Source: Vagococcus fluvialis (GTDB lineage Bacteria > Bacillota > Bacilli > Lactobacillales > Vagococcaceae). Taken from it: a DNA stretch of 64,000 nt. The notes beneath the pieces were generated by a model. The model had not been told where the DNA came from. It made no database searches and saw nothing but the letters and a program-made list of their open reading frames with translations. Made by a program: the position numbers and the translations under genes. The stretch lies in the NCBI RefSeq assembly GCF_003337315.1, contig NZ_QPJV01000001.1:124001-188000 (forward strand), read 5' to 3'. Below are positions 17,942 through 26,547 of the stretch, piece after piece. Position 1 is the first letter of the stretch. Each line of letters starts with the position of its first letter.

Positions 17942-20056
17942 TTATCTTTTAATATTTTCAGCATATTTATTTAATGTATTTAAATATTGTCTACGGCAAA
18001 TAAAGAAAAAGATAAGTTGGAAGAAAATATATATACTTAATATTTGTAGCACATACATATAAACTGGCAGTTCAATCATAATTCTTAGTGCACTCATCGC
18101 TGCAATGAAGTGTAGAGCTGAAATAACAAAAGGAATGAAAAACATAATTAACATCTCTGTTGTTACCATTTTTTTACGTTTCTTCTCAGGTACTCCTAAT
18201 ATGTGAAGTGAGCGATGATATTTCCCATCCTTTTCAAGTTCCCCAAATAATTTGAAATAAATAATACTACATGAAAAAGTGAAAAATACAGAACCAAGCA
18301 AGACACTAATTAATAATATTGTTCCGTTTTTTTGTTTTGTATTAGTCCAAGTCTGATACATTGTTGAATAATAAACACTTCCATTCTCAATCTTAAGCAT
18401 ACCTTCTATTTCTTCGTCTGTTAAATCATCGGAAGGCATTTTATTAATACTACTGAAATAGTCATCAAACTTTTTTGAACTATCATCATTTATTTGTTGC
18501 AAGTAGTTAACTACTTCTTTGTTTAATTCTTTATCTTCTTGCCAATCATTAAAATGAATTATTTGAAGATCATTATATTGATATTCATTTTTCTCAAGTA
18601 ACTCTTGATATTTTTTGTCAGTCGCTACAGTTAAGTTTCGACGTGATTCAAGAGATAATTGAGTTGTTGAATAAGTAATTTTTATAGGTAGGATTTCTTC
18701 TCTCTCATCCAGATAATAAATCATATTTTGATCAAAAATTTGCTGATCCAATTTTTTAGCTTTAATGCCATTAACATCACCGTTTGTACTAGCTAATCTT
18801 AGCAAGGTGTCATCATCATCTAAATGAACAGTCTCTTTACCCATAAAAGACAGTAATTCATTAGCTTTTGTTTCACTAATAACATTTAAGTAATTAACAT
18901 TTGGTTCACCCTCTTCTGGCTCTAACCAAACTTCTGTCGGATTGATTTCTGTAGACAAATATTTATGCCCTTTTTCTTTAACCATTTCTTCAATAGCGTT
19001 AACACGCTCTTTGTGGAGCTTTTGGTTTTCTTTTGTCTGCTCTCCATAATTTTGTTGATATACAATTGCAAAAGAATCTCCTTGCGTACTACCAAATTCA
19101 CGACCAGCAATAGCTTTTGAAACACCTATTCCAACAAAAGCAATAGCTCCAACTATTGAAATTAGAAAGTACATCATAGCATTAGCCTTCATACGCTGCA
19201 TTAAGTTACTAATAGTCAGCATATTTCCATCTTTAAAGAAAATCTTTTTATTTTTTAATGAGCGAAATACTTTTACACTAGCATATTTAAAGAATAAAAA
19301 TGTCCCTAATATTGTAATTAAAACACAGGCTAATAACACAAGAAGATTAGCACCAACTGGTAGATAACCCGATACTGATAAAGAAAAAAGAAAGGCTAAA
19401 CTATAACCTACTAGGATGAAAACCACACCTAGAGTAGTTAATAAAGTACTTGTTCGTGGTTCTGCCACAATATCATCATTACTAAATTTCATTTGATTAA
19501 AATCTAATTTTCTTAAATCAAAAATAGTGAAAATCGAAATTAAGATGAATATAACACCGTACACCAAACTAGTTAAACCAATTGCTTGATAAGGAAAGTA
19601 AAAAGGTAGTCCCTCATCCAGTACTAAAATATTTTGTGACACTAGTAAAATAAACTTTGAAAAAATCAAACTTGCTAAAGTTCCTAAAACGATTGAGCTA
19701 AACCCAAGTAATAGATTTTCATATAAAATCATTTTTTTCAGTTTTTTCTGTGACATGCCAATCGTTAGATAGACAGATAACTGTTTTTTTCTCCCCTTTA
19801 AAAAGGTATTAAAGGCGTACCACAGAAAAACAAATGACATGATTGCTATGACAACTTCTGCTACAGTAATACCAAAATTCGCCATCTCAGACATTCCGTC
19901 ACTACTACCTCTTAACTGGTCACCTAGTTGGGGATGAAAATATAATAACGAAAAGATAAAAAAGACCATGACAGAAAATAAACTACTGAAAAAATAAGTT
20001 AAATATTCTCGGCCATTTCTAATAACATTACGAAAGACAAGTTGATTGAAATTCAT
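17942..20056 (-). CDS. BceB-type ABC transporter permease (FtsX family)
   Basis: 704 residues. Topology is that of BceB: an N-terminal membrane span, paired FtsX-type groups (about 50-300 and 590-700), and a large extracellular domain of roughly 210 residues between about 320 and 575, where peptide antibiotics are sensed. It is slightly longer than the usual about 650. With the BceA-like ATPase it should protect lipid II-cycle intermediates from peptide antibiotics such as bacitracin or nisin and pass flux information to a BceS-type kinase. Its start lies inside the end of the ATPase gene (29-base overlap, TAGGAGGGA upstream). No kinase gene is adjacent. Confidence 0.88.
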   Translation of the reverse strand: MNFNQLVFRNVIRNGREYLTYFFSSLFSVMVFFIFSLLYFHPQLGDQLRGSSDGMSEMANFGITVAEVVIAIMSFVFLWYAFNTFLKGRKKQLSVYLTIGMSQKKLKKMILYENLLLGFSSIVLGTLASLIFSKFILLVSQNILVLDEGLPFYFPYQAIGLTSLVYGVIFILISIFTIFDLRKLDFNQMKFSNDDIVAEPRTSTLLTTLGVVFILVGYSLAFLFSLSVSGYLPVGANLLVLLACVLITILGTFLFFKYASVKVFRSLKNKKIFFKDGNMLTISNLMQRMKANAMMYFLISIVGAIAFVGIGVSKAIAGREFGSTQGDSFAIVYQQNYGEQTKENQKLHKERVNAIEEMVKEKGHKYLSTEINPTEVWLEPEEGEPNVNYLNVISETKANELLSFMGKETVHLDDDDTLLRLASTNGDVNGIKAKKLDQQIFDQNMIYYLDEREEILPIKITYSTTQLSLESRRNLTVATDKKYQELLEKNEYQYNDLQIIHFNDWQEDKELNKEVVNYLQQINDDSSKKFDDYFSSINKMPSDDLTDEEIEGMLKIENGSVYYSTMYQTWTNTKQKNGTILLISVLLGSVFFTFSCSIIYFKLFGELEKDGKYHRSLHILGVPEKKRKKMVTTEMLIMFFIPFVISALHFIAAMSALRIMIELPVYMYVLQILSIYIFFQLIFFFICRRQYLNTLNKYAENIKR

Positions 20057-20801
20057 GATTCGTCCCTCCTAAGTACGACAAGACATCTAAGATATTTTGA
20101 TAAAAGAGTTCTCTATGCTCCCCGCAATAAATATCGTTATAAAATTGCCCATCTTTGATAAAAACGACTCGATTAGAGTAGCTTGCAGAGATTGGATCAT
20201 GCGTTACCATAATGCTTGTCACCTTTCTTTCTAGATTTATCTCAGAAAGAATTGACATCACATCTCCTGCTGCTTTTGAATCTAAGTTACCAGTCGGCTC
20301 ATCAGCTAAAATTATGTCTGGATCATTAATTAAGGCTCTGGCAATGGCTATTCGTTGTTTTTCACCACCTGAAGCTTCATGGATTCTATTTTTGGCTAAA
20401 TGTGAAATTCCTAAATCTTCCATTAATTTTTGTGCTTTAATTTTCATCACTGTTGTTGATTTATTATCTAGTGTTAGAGGTAGCATAATATTTTCTTCAA
20501 CTGTTAGTGGTGGTAGTAAATTAAAGTCTTGAAAAACAAAACCAATTTTTTTTAATCTAAATAAGCTAAGCTCATCTTTTGATAGATTTGACACATCTTT
20601 TTTATTAATTTCAATTTGACCATTTGTTGGCTTATCTAAGGTTGCGATAATATTTAAAAGAGTTGTTTTACCACTTCCTGAAGGTCCCATAATACTTAAG
20701 AACTCTCCTTCTTCCACTGCTAAATCAATCTTCTTTAAAGCCTCATAAGGCACAACACCTTGATATATTTTGGAAACTTTATCTAGTGTGATAATTGACA
20801 T
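20028..20801 (-). CDS. BceA-type ABC transporter ATP-binding protein
   Basis: 257 residues. Walker A GPSGSGKTT (about 39-47), Q-loop VFQDFNLLPPLTVEEN, signature SGGEKQRIAIARAL (about 144-157), Walker B DIILADEPTGNLDS and H-loop VTHDP are all intact. The C-terminal extension with REEFYQ-like ending and LGG is typical of BceA rather than LolD. Transcription is from the right, where a BceR-type operator (20881-20894) lies about 80 bases before the start. AAGGGAGGAAC precedes the ATG. Confidence 0.9.
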   Translation of the reverse strand: MSIITLDKVSKIYQGVVPYEALKKIDLAVEEGEFLSIMGPSGSGKTTLLNIIATLDKPTNGQIEINKKDVSNLSKDELSLFRLKKIGFVFQDFNLLPPLTVEENIMLPLTLDNKSTTVMKIKAQKLMEDLGISHLAKNRIHEASGGEKQRIAIARALINDPDIILADEPTGNLDSKAAGDVMSILSEINLERKVTSIMVTHDPISASYSNRVVFIKDGQFYNDIYCGEHRELFYQNILDVLSYLGGTNHEFQSTCLS

Positions 20802-20880
20802 GATAAGTTCCTCCCTTCTTTTATTATCTTTAGTGTACTAAATAATTTTTTTATTAGTATTGATTAAAATGACAGTAATC

Positions 20881-20894
20881 TTACAAGGGTGTCA
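20881..20894 (-). promoter_or_regulatory. BceR-type operator upstream of bceAB
   Basis: Read on the minus strand the site is TGACA-CCCT-TGTAA, which fits the TNACA-N4-TGTAA inverted repeat described for BceR-like response regulators of Firmicutes. It lies 80 bases before the ATPase start codon and just upstream of a plausible -10 region (AATACT). This implies induction of the transporter by a BceRS-type two-component system. Confidence 0.65.
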
Positions 20895-20927
20895 TGTTCA
20901 CAATAATATAATTATAGTAAACCATTA

Positions 20928-20972
20928 TAAAAAAAGTAGAATCTGAGACTACCTCAAATTCTACTTATATTT
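20928..20972 (-). terminator. Terminator of alaS
   Basis: Minus-strand AAGTAGAATTTGAG / CTCAGATTCTACTT arms with a short loop and TTTTTTTA tail, directly after the alaS stop codon. Confidence 0.85.
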
Positions 20973-20973
20973 T

Positions 20974-23616
20974 TTATTTAGATGCTACCCATTCTGTAAC
21001 TGCAGCTAAAGCATCCTTCATACCTGCTGGATTTTTACCGCCAGCTTGAGCCATATCAGGACGGCCACCACCGCCACCACCAACATGAGGAGCGATTTCT
21101 TTAATTAAATCTCCAGCTTTTAAGCCTTTTTCATTCATCTCTTTCGTCATAGCAGCTAATAAATTAACTTTTCCTTCTTGAGAAGTTCCTAAAACTAACA
21201 CATCAGAATAATTATTTTGTTTCCATTGGTCAGCTAATTGACGTAATTGATTCATATCTTTAACATTCACTTCAGCAGCAATTACTTTAACGTCTCCTAC
21301 CGTTTGAATGTCTTGGAAGATTTGATCCCCTTGGGCATTAGCTAATTTTGAAGCTAGTGCTTCATTTTCTTTTTGTAACTCTTTTAATTGTTCTTGTAAG
21401 TTTTCAACTTTAGAAACTGTATCTTTTAATTGTGGTGCTTTTACTAAATGAGCTACTTCTTTAAGAGCCATTTCTTCTGTATGTAATACTTCAAAAGCTT
21501 CTTTACTTGTCACAGCTTCAATACGTCTAACTCCTGCACCGATTCCTGATTCAGAAGTGATTTTAAAGATACCAATATCAGAAGTATTTGTGACATGCAC
21601 TCCACCACAAAGTTCAACAGAGTAATCAGAAACGCTAACGACACGTACCACTTTACCATATTTTTCACCGAATAAAGCCATAGCACCCATTTCTTTAGCA
21701 GTCGCAACATCTGTTTCAATTGTTTCTACTGGGATACTTGCCCAAATTTTTTCATTTACTTTTCTTTCCATTTCATTTAATTCTTCTGCTGTAACAGCTT
21801 CAAAATGAGTAAAGTCAAAGCGTAAATGATTTGGTGCAACTAATGAACCAGCTTGATTAGCATGCTCACCTAAAACCTCTTTAAGAGCGCGGTGTAAAAG
21901 ATGTGTTGCTGTATGATTTTTAATAATTTTATTTCTTAATATTTCATCAACTACTAATTGATAAGTTGCATCTTTACTTAGCTCACCAATCACTTCAACC
22001 ATGTGTAAGGGTTGACCATTTGGTGCTTTTTTCACACTAACAACTTTAGCTACAATGTCACCAGCTTCGTTTTTAATAACACCAGTATCAGCTACTTGTC
22101 CACCCATTTCAGCGTAGAAAGGAGTTGAATTAAAGATTAATTGTGCCTCACCTGTAGAAGTAGATGTTACTTCATTGTCATTTTGGACAATAGCTAAAAG
22201 AGTGCAACTAGCTACAGTTTTATCGTAGCCAATAAATTCACTAGCCATTTTCAATTCTGATAAAACAGCTGATTGAACATTCATAGAATTTTCTGTTGAA
22301 CGAGCTGCTCTTGCACGTTCTCTTTGAGCTGTCATTTCTACTTCAAATCCGTCATGATCGACTTTTAATCCTTCTTCTTCAGCCATTTCTTCTGTTAATT
22401 CAACAGGGAAACCATAAGTATCATATAATTTGAAGATATCTTTTCCAAGAAGCGTGTCTTTACCTTCTGCTTTTAATGAAGCGATCAAATCAGTAATAAT
22501 TTGAAGTCCGTCATTAATTGTTTCGTGGAATCTTTCTTCTTCTGTTTTGATAATTTTTTGAATAAAATCTTGTTTTTCATTGATTTCTGGATAGTAACTG
22601 CCCATAATGTCACCAACAACTGGCACTAATTTGTATAGGAAAGCTTCATCAATTCCTAACTTTTTACCATGCATAACAGCACGACGTAATAAACGACGTA
22701 AAACATAACCACGCCCTTCATTAGATGGTAAAGCTCCGTCTCCAATAGCGAAAGATACGGCACGAACATGATCAGCGATTACTTTAAAGCTTGTTTTAGT
22801 TGCTAAGTCATCATCGTATTTTTTAATTTTAGACATCTCTTCAGTTGCATGAATAATCGGCAAGAACAGATCTGTTTCAAAGTTAGTCGGTGCATTTTGG
22901 AAAATAGATACCATACGCTCTAATCCCATACCTGTATCAATATTTTTTTGTGGTAATGGAATATATTCATGATTTTCAGTATGGTTAAATTCTGAGAATA
23001 CTAAGTTCCAAATTTCTAAGTAACGTTCGTTCTCTCCACCTGGGTAATTTTCCGGATCATCTTCAGCTACATCATTAAATTCTTGGCCACGGTCATAGAA
23101 AATCTCTGAGTCCGGTCCACAAGGTCCAGCACCGATATCCCAAAAGTTATCTTCAATATCAATAATCGATTCATTGGGTAAGCCAATTTCTTCATGCCAA
23201 ATACGACGAGCTTCTTTATCTTCTGGATAAACTGTTACATAAAGTTTAGATTTATCTAAAGCAAACCACTCTTCACTTGTTAAAAGTTCCCATGCCCAGT
23301 GAATCGCTTCTTTTTTAAAGTAGTCACCTATAGAAAAGTTACCTAACATTTCAAACATTGTATGGTGACGAGCTGTTTTACCTACATTTTCAATATCGTT
23401 AGTACGAATACTTTTTTGTGAGTTTGTAATTCTTGGATTTTCTGGAATAACTGTTCCGTCAAAATATTTTTTTAATGTAGCTACTCCTGAGTTGATCCAT
23501 AAAAGACTTGGATCATCAATAGGTACAAGAGAAGCGCTTGGCTCTACTTGGTGTCCTTTTGATTTAAAAAAGTCTAAGTACATTTGTCTTACTTCAACAC
23601 TTGTCAATTGTTTCAT
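20974..23616 (-). CDS. alaS: Alanyl-tRNA synthetase
   Basis: 880 residues, standard length. It charges tRNA-Ala. The N-terminal class II core begins [22 protein letters not shown]. The editing domain has HTATHLLH (zinc-binding HxxxH) and ELCGGVHV (CxxxH). The C-terminal DHHA1 region has the [15 protein letters not shown] glycine run. The start at 23616 follows AGGAGG by six bases; an upstream in-frame extension to 23706 runs through the T-box antiterminator and is not coding. It is controlled by a T-box leader. Confidence 0.97.
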   Translation of the reverse strand: MKQLTSVEVRQMYLDFFKSKGHQVEPSASLVPIDDPSLLWINSGVATLKKYFDGTVIPENPRITNSQKSIRTNDIENVGKTARHHTMFEMLGNFSIGDYFKKEAIHWAWELLTSEEWFALDKSKLYVTVYPEDKEARRIWHEEIGLPNESIIDIEDNFWDIGAGPCGPDSEIFYDRGQEFNDVAEDDPENYPGGENERYLEIWNLVFSEFNHTENHEYIPLPQKNIDTGMGLERMVSIFQNAPTNFETDLFLPIIHATEEMSKIKKYDDDLATKTSFKVIADHVRAVSFAIGDGALPSNEGRGYVLRRLLRRAVMHGKKLGIDEAFLYKLVPVVGDIMGSYYPEINEKQDFIQKIIKTEEERFHETINDGLQIITDLIASLKAEGKDTLLGKDIFKLYDTYGFPVELTEEMAEEEGLKVDHDGFEVEMTAQRERARAARSTENSMNVQSAVLSELKMASEFIGYDKTVASCTLLAIVQNDNEVTSTSTGEAQLIFNSTPFYAEMGGQVADTGVIKNEAGDIVAKVVSVKKAPNGQPLHMVEVIGELSKDATYQLVVDEILRNKIIKNHTATHLLHRALKEVLGEHANQAGSLVAPNHLRFDFTHFEAVTAEELNEMERKVNEKIWASIPVETIETDVATAKEMGAMALFGEKYGKVVRVVSVSDYSVELCGGVHVTNTSDIGIFKITSESGIGAGVRRIEAVTSKEAFEVLHTEEMALKEVAHLVKAPQLKDTVSKVENLQEQLKELQKENEALASKLANAQGDQIFQDIQTVGDVKVIAAEVNVKDMNQLRQLADQWKQNNYSDVLVLGTSQEGKVNLLAAMTKEMNEKGLKAGDLIKEIAPHVGGGGGGRPDMAQAGGKNPAGMKDALAAVTEWVASK

Positions 23617-23631
23617 TTGATTTCCTCCTAA

Positions 23632-23857
23632 AAAATATAAAAAAGCACCTTGCATACAAGGACGTTTACCCGCGGTACCACCTTGATTGCAACGATGCTT
23701 TAACATTCATTACCTCTTTAGTACTTTTTAACGCAAAGTAAGTCGTGATAGTTTCCTATCAAATAATGTAAAGATCAACTTTGTTCTTTTTGACACTCTT
23801 TCTTTTCACCAACCAGAAAGCTCTCTAATCTGTTAAAAAAACCTAACCTTTACTAGC
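23632..23857 (-). promoter_or_regulatory. T-box leader of alaS
   Basis: The 14-base T-box core AAGGTGGTACCGCGGG (23669-23684) is intact. Upstream is the stem I distal loop CTGGTTGGTGAAAAG (about 23806-23820), with base pairing GTAAAG / CTTTAC closing stem I. The terminator hairpin CCTTG-TATG-CAAGG with a T-run lies just before the alaS ribosome site. Uncharged tRNA-Ala should stabilise the antiterminator. I could not place a GCN specifier codon on the 3' side of stem I. Confidence 0.92.
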
Positions 23858-23863
23858 ATACAA

Positions 23864-23892
23864 ATTATAATGAATATCTGCTGTGATGTCAA
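23864..23892 (-). promoter_or_regulatory. Promoter of the alaS T-box transcript
   Basis: Minus-strand TTGACA, 17 bases, TATAAT: a full consensus. Transcription should start near 23857, at the foot of stem I. Confidence 0.85.
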
Positions 23893-23905
23893 ATAGAGTC
23901 GCTGA

Positions 23906-24820
23906 TTATAAGTTGTTTTTTTGTAAGAAATTTTCAATAGTTGATTCGTATTTTTCTTTATCTGTAGAATAGCTCATAGCATGTCCTGCTCCCTCAAATA
24001 AAACTAATTCTTTTGGCCCTTGAGTTGCTTCATATAACGGATAGACAAAATCAGTAGGAACGAAATCATCTTTATCACCATGAATTAGCAATAATGGCAA
24101 TCCGTTTTTCTTTAATTGATCCACAGCACTAGCTTCTTTAAATGAATAACCAACTTTCATTTTTGTATACAGAGAAGTTAATGGTACTAGTGGGAAACTT
24201 GGTAAATTAAACATCTCTTTGATTTGAAACTCTAACTCATGCTCTACAGTGTCGTAACCACAATCTGCAATAATTCCTTTAACTTGAGGTGGCAGCTTTT
24301 CACCACTAGTCATCATAACTGTCGAAGCTCCCATAATGACACCAAATAATAAGATTTCCTCATTTTGGCCTTTTTTCTCAATAATTTGATCAATCCATTT
24401 AACATAATCTAGACGGTCTAGCCAACCAAAACCAATATAGTCACCTTCACTTTTTCCGTGACCTCTATTATCTGGAACTAAAACATCATATCCTAATGAA
24501 TAGAAATAGTCAGCAAATTCCCCCATTAAGTCCCCCTCACTCATATAGCCATGAGCGATAATAACTGTTTTACTAGTTTGTTTAGGTTGTATGACATATC
24601 TTGCTTTTAACTTTAATCCATCATTTTTTAAGGTTAACTCTGTTTGGTTACCTTTAGCAAATACCCACTTCTCTTCAAATTTCGCTTTATTTTCACTTTT
24701 AATAAAGTCTTTTTCGCTAACTACAACAGCATAATTGAACAAATAATTAACTGCAAATCCTAATCCAATAGTGATTAAAACTAAAAATACACAAAAAATA
24801 ATAAAAATTTTCTTTTTCAT
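23906..24820 (-). CDS. Membrane-anchored alpha/beta hydrolase lacking the nucleophile serine
   Basis: 304 residues. One N-terminal membrane helix (about 3-25) anchors a YqkD-like alpha/beta hydrolase domain. The oxyanion HGYMSEGD (about 90), VPDNRGHGKS (about 117-126), late Asp in LLIHGDKDDFVP and His in EGAGHAMSY are present. At the nucleophile elbow, where relatives have GxSMGA, this protein reads GVIMGAS: the expected Ser codon is ATT (Ile), one base from AGT. The enzyme may be inactive, or this may be a strain mutation or read error. Start at 24820 by AAAGGAGACG; an upstream extension is non-coding. It is the last gene before the alaS T-box in the same direction. Confidence 0.85.
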   Translation of the reverse strand: MKKKIFIIFCVFLVLITIGLGFAVNYLFNYAVVVSEKDFIKSENKAKFEEKWVFAKGNQTELTLKNDGLKLKARYVIQPKQTSKTVIIAHGYMSEGDLMGEFADYFYSLGYDVLVPDNRGHGKSEGDYIGFGWLDRLDYVKWIDQIIEKKGQNEEILLFGVIMGASTVMMTSGEKLPPQVKGIIADCGYDTVEHELEFQIKEMFNLPSFPLVPLTSLYTKMKVGYSFKEASAVDQLKKNGLPLLLIHGDKDDFVPTDFVYPLYEATQGPKELVLFEGAGHAMSYSTDKEKYESTIENFLQKNNL

Positions 24821-24890
24821 AAAACGTCTCCTTTGTTTAATGGTATCATAATAGTAGAAAATAAAAAATATAAAGAAGGAGTTTATTGAT

Positions 24891-25325
24891 ATGATTTCTG
24901 TTGTCTTTAGCAATCATCAATGGGTAAAAGCAGCCTCATTTTTCTTAAGAACCTTAGTATTTGTCCAAGAACAAAATATTTCACCAAAAGCAGAATTTGA
25001 TATGTATGACTCAGATCAAACAAACTACTTAGTTATTTTTTATGGTCAGACACCAATTGCTACTGGTCGTTATCAACAAGATGATTTAGAAACTGTTCGT
25101 CCTGATAGAGTTTGTGTTCGCCGTGAATGGCGTAAAAAAGGGATTGGTAGACGAGTTATATTGGAAATCGAGCAACTCGGTCGTCAAAATAACTGCTCTC
25201 TCTCAAGAATCCATGGTGAAAAACAAGCTATTCCCTTCTATAAAAAACTTGGTTATGAAGTTGTTTCAGATGAATTTATTGAAGATGGCATTATTTGTGT
25301 GAAATTAGAAAAAAAAATAGATTAA
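24891..25325 (+). CDS. GNAT-family N-acetyltransferase, ElaA/YjcF-like
   Basis: 144 residues, single GNAT fold. The acetyl-CoA-binding loop is RREWRKKGIGRRVILEIE (about residues 77-94), and FYKKLGYEVVSDEFIEDGI is the typical C-terminal beta-strand region of the ElaA/YjcF group. The acceptor is unknown. GAAGGAGTTTATTGAT precedes the ATG. It is divergent from the hydrolase gene with 70 bases between, which must hold both promoters. A terminator follows. Confidence 0.82.
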   Translation: MISVVFSNHQWVKAASFFLRTLVFVQEQNISPKAEFDMYDSDQTNYLVIFYGQTPIATGRYQQDDLETVRPDRVCVRREWRKKGIGRRVILEIEQLGRQNNCSLSRIHGEKQAIPFYKKLGYEVVSDEFIEDGIICVKLEKKID

Positions 25326-25330
25326 GTCGA

Positions 25331-25364
25331 AACTGTCTGGTATTTTTATCTGACAGTTTTTTTG
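25331..25364 (+). terminator. Terminator of the GNAT gene
   Basis: AACTGTC / GACAGTT arms with a loop of 12-14 bases and a TTTTTTT tail. Confidence 0.8.
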
Positions 25365-25448
25365 TGCTTTATTTTTGACAAATTTATTTTTTTATTTTAT
25401 TCTAAATGTAACAAAAATAGTTACAATTAAATTTAGGAGGAATTTTTT

Positions 25449-26078
25449 ATGAAAATTGGTATTATCGGAGCAACAGGAAAAGCAGGTTCATTAATAACTG
25501 AAGAGGCAATTAATCGTCACCATGATGTAACAGCAATTGTTAGAAATAAATCAAAACTAGCCAATAAAGATGTTAACGTTCTTGAAAAAGATTTATTTGA
25601 CTTAACAGCAGATGATTTAAATACTTTTGATGTGATAGTAAATGCATTTAATGCCCCTAATGACAAACCTGAATTACATGTGACAAGTGTTAAGCATTTA
25701 GCTGCTATTTTAAAAACCACAACTACTCGCTTAGTTATGGTTGGTGGTGCCGGAAGTTTATACACTAACAAAGAACATACAGAACAATTAAAAGATGGTT
25801 CAGATTTTCCAGATGCTTATAAACCTACAGCAATAGCTATGAGTGAGGCTCTTGATAATTTAAAAAAAGAAACTAGTTTTAACTGGCTTTATATCAGTCC
25901 AGCTGCATTCTTTAATGCTGAGGGAACTAAAGAAAATCACTACGTTTTAGTTGGCGAAGAGTTTACAACTAATGAAAAAGGAGAAAGTGTTATCAGTTAT
26001 CTTGATTATGCAGCTGCTTTTCTTGACCAAATTGAAACAAACACAGATAATCAAGTAAGAATCAGTGTTCGTTACTAA
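25449..26078 (+). CDS. NAD(P)H-binding protein, atypical SDR
   Basis: 209 residues, a Rossmann fold starting MKIGIIGATGKAG (the GxxGxxG dinucleotide motif at residues 7-13). It resembles YwnB-type atypical short-chain dehydrogenases and NmrA-like proteins, with no obvious YxxxK catalytic pair. Members are oxidoreductases or redox sensors of unknown substrate. TTTAGGAGG precedes the start. A Rrf2 regulator follows 17 bases downstream, and the pair resembles redox or nitrosative stress modules. Confidence 0.82.
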   Translation: MKIGIIGATGKAGSLITEEAINRHHDVTAIVRNKSKLANKDVNVLEKDLFDLTADDLNTFDVIVNAFNAPNDKPELHVTSVKHLAAILKTTTTRLVMVGGAGSLYTNKEHTEQLKDGSDFPDAYKPTAIAMSEALDNLKKETSFNWLYISPAAFFNAEGTKENHYVLVGEEFTTNEKGESVISYLDYAAAFLDQIETNTDNQVRISVRY

Positions 26079-26095
26079 ATCAAGGAGGTGATTAC

Positions 26096-26503
26096 TTGTC
26101 TACTAAACTAAGCGTCGCTGTTCATATTTTAAGTTTATTAGATATTGAAGCAGATAATCACTTAACATCAACTCAAATAGCAGGAAGTGTGAATACAAAC
26201 CCTGTTGTTATTAGAAGAATTATGGGACAACTAAAAAAGGCTAATCTAATAGAAAGTTATGTAGGAAAAAAATCCAATAAGTTATCTAAGCTTCCTTCTG
26301 AAATAACTCTTTTAGATGTCTACTTAGCTGTTCACGAAGATGAGCTACCATTTGGTATTCATCAAAATACAGAAATAAATTGTGTGGTTGGTAGTCAAAT
26401 TCAAGATGTGTTAGAAACGACTTATCAAAAAATCCAATCTGAAATGATGGATTCACTAAAAAAAGTTACTTTAGCTGATATTACTTTTAATATGACCAAA
26501 TAA
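26096..26503 (+). CDS. Rrf2-family transcriptional regulator
   Basis: 135 residues. The N-terminal winged helix reads LSVAVHILSLLDIEADNHLTS and then NTNPVVIRRIMGQLKKANLI, with LPSEITLLDVYLAV, the dimerisation helix. Only one cysteine is seen (NCVVG, about residue 101), so it cannot bind an Fe-S cluster the way IscR or NsrR do. It is closer to YwnA-type thiol or ligand sensors. The start is TTG at 26096 with AAGGAGGTGA six bases upstream. It is in an operon with the NAD(P)H-binding gene, which it probably regulates. Confidence 0.87.
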   Translation: MSTKLSVAVHILSLLDIEADNHLTSTQIAGSVNTNPVVIRRIMGQLKKANLIESYVGKKSNKLSKLPSEITLLDVYLAVHEDELPFGIHQNTEINCVVGSQIQDVLETTYQKIQSEMMDSLKKVTLADITFNMTK

Positions 26504-26547
26504 AAAGAGCCATTAAAAACGAAATTGTTTTTAATGGCTCTTTATTT
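26504..26547. terminator. Bidirectional terminator
   Basis: AAAGAGCCATTAAAAAC / GTTTTTAATGGCTCTTT near-perfect arms with T-runs on both strands, between the convergent Rrf2 and helicase genes. Confidence 0.88.

Noticed and set aside
23617-23706. 30-residue N-terminal extension of AlaRS
   Set aside because: It translates the T-box antiterminator and terminator; the ATG at 23616 has a perfect ribosome site and the family N-terminus.
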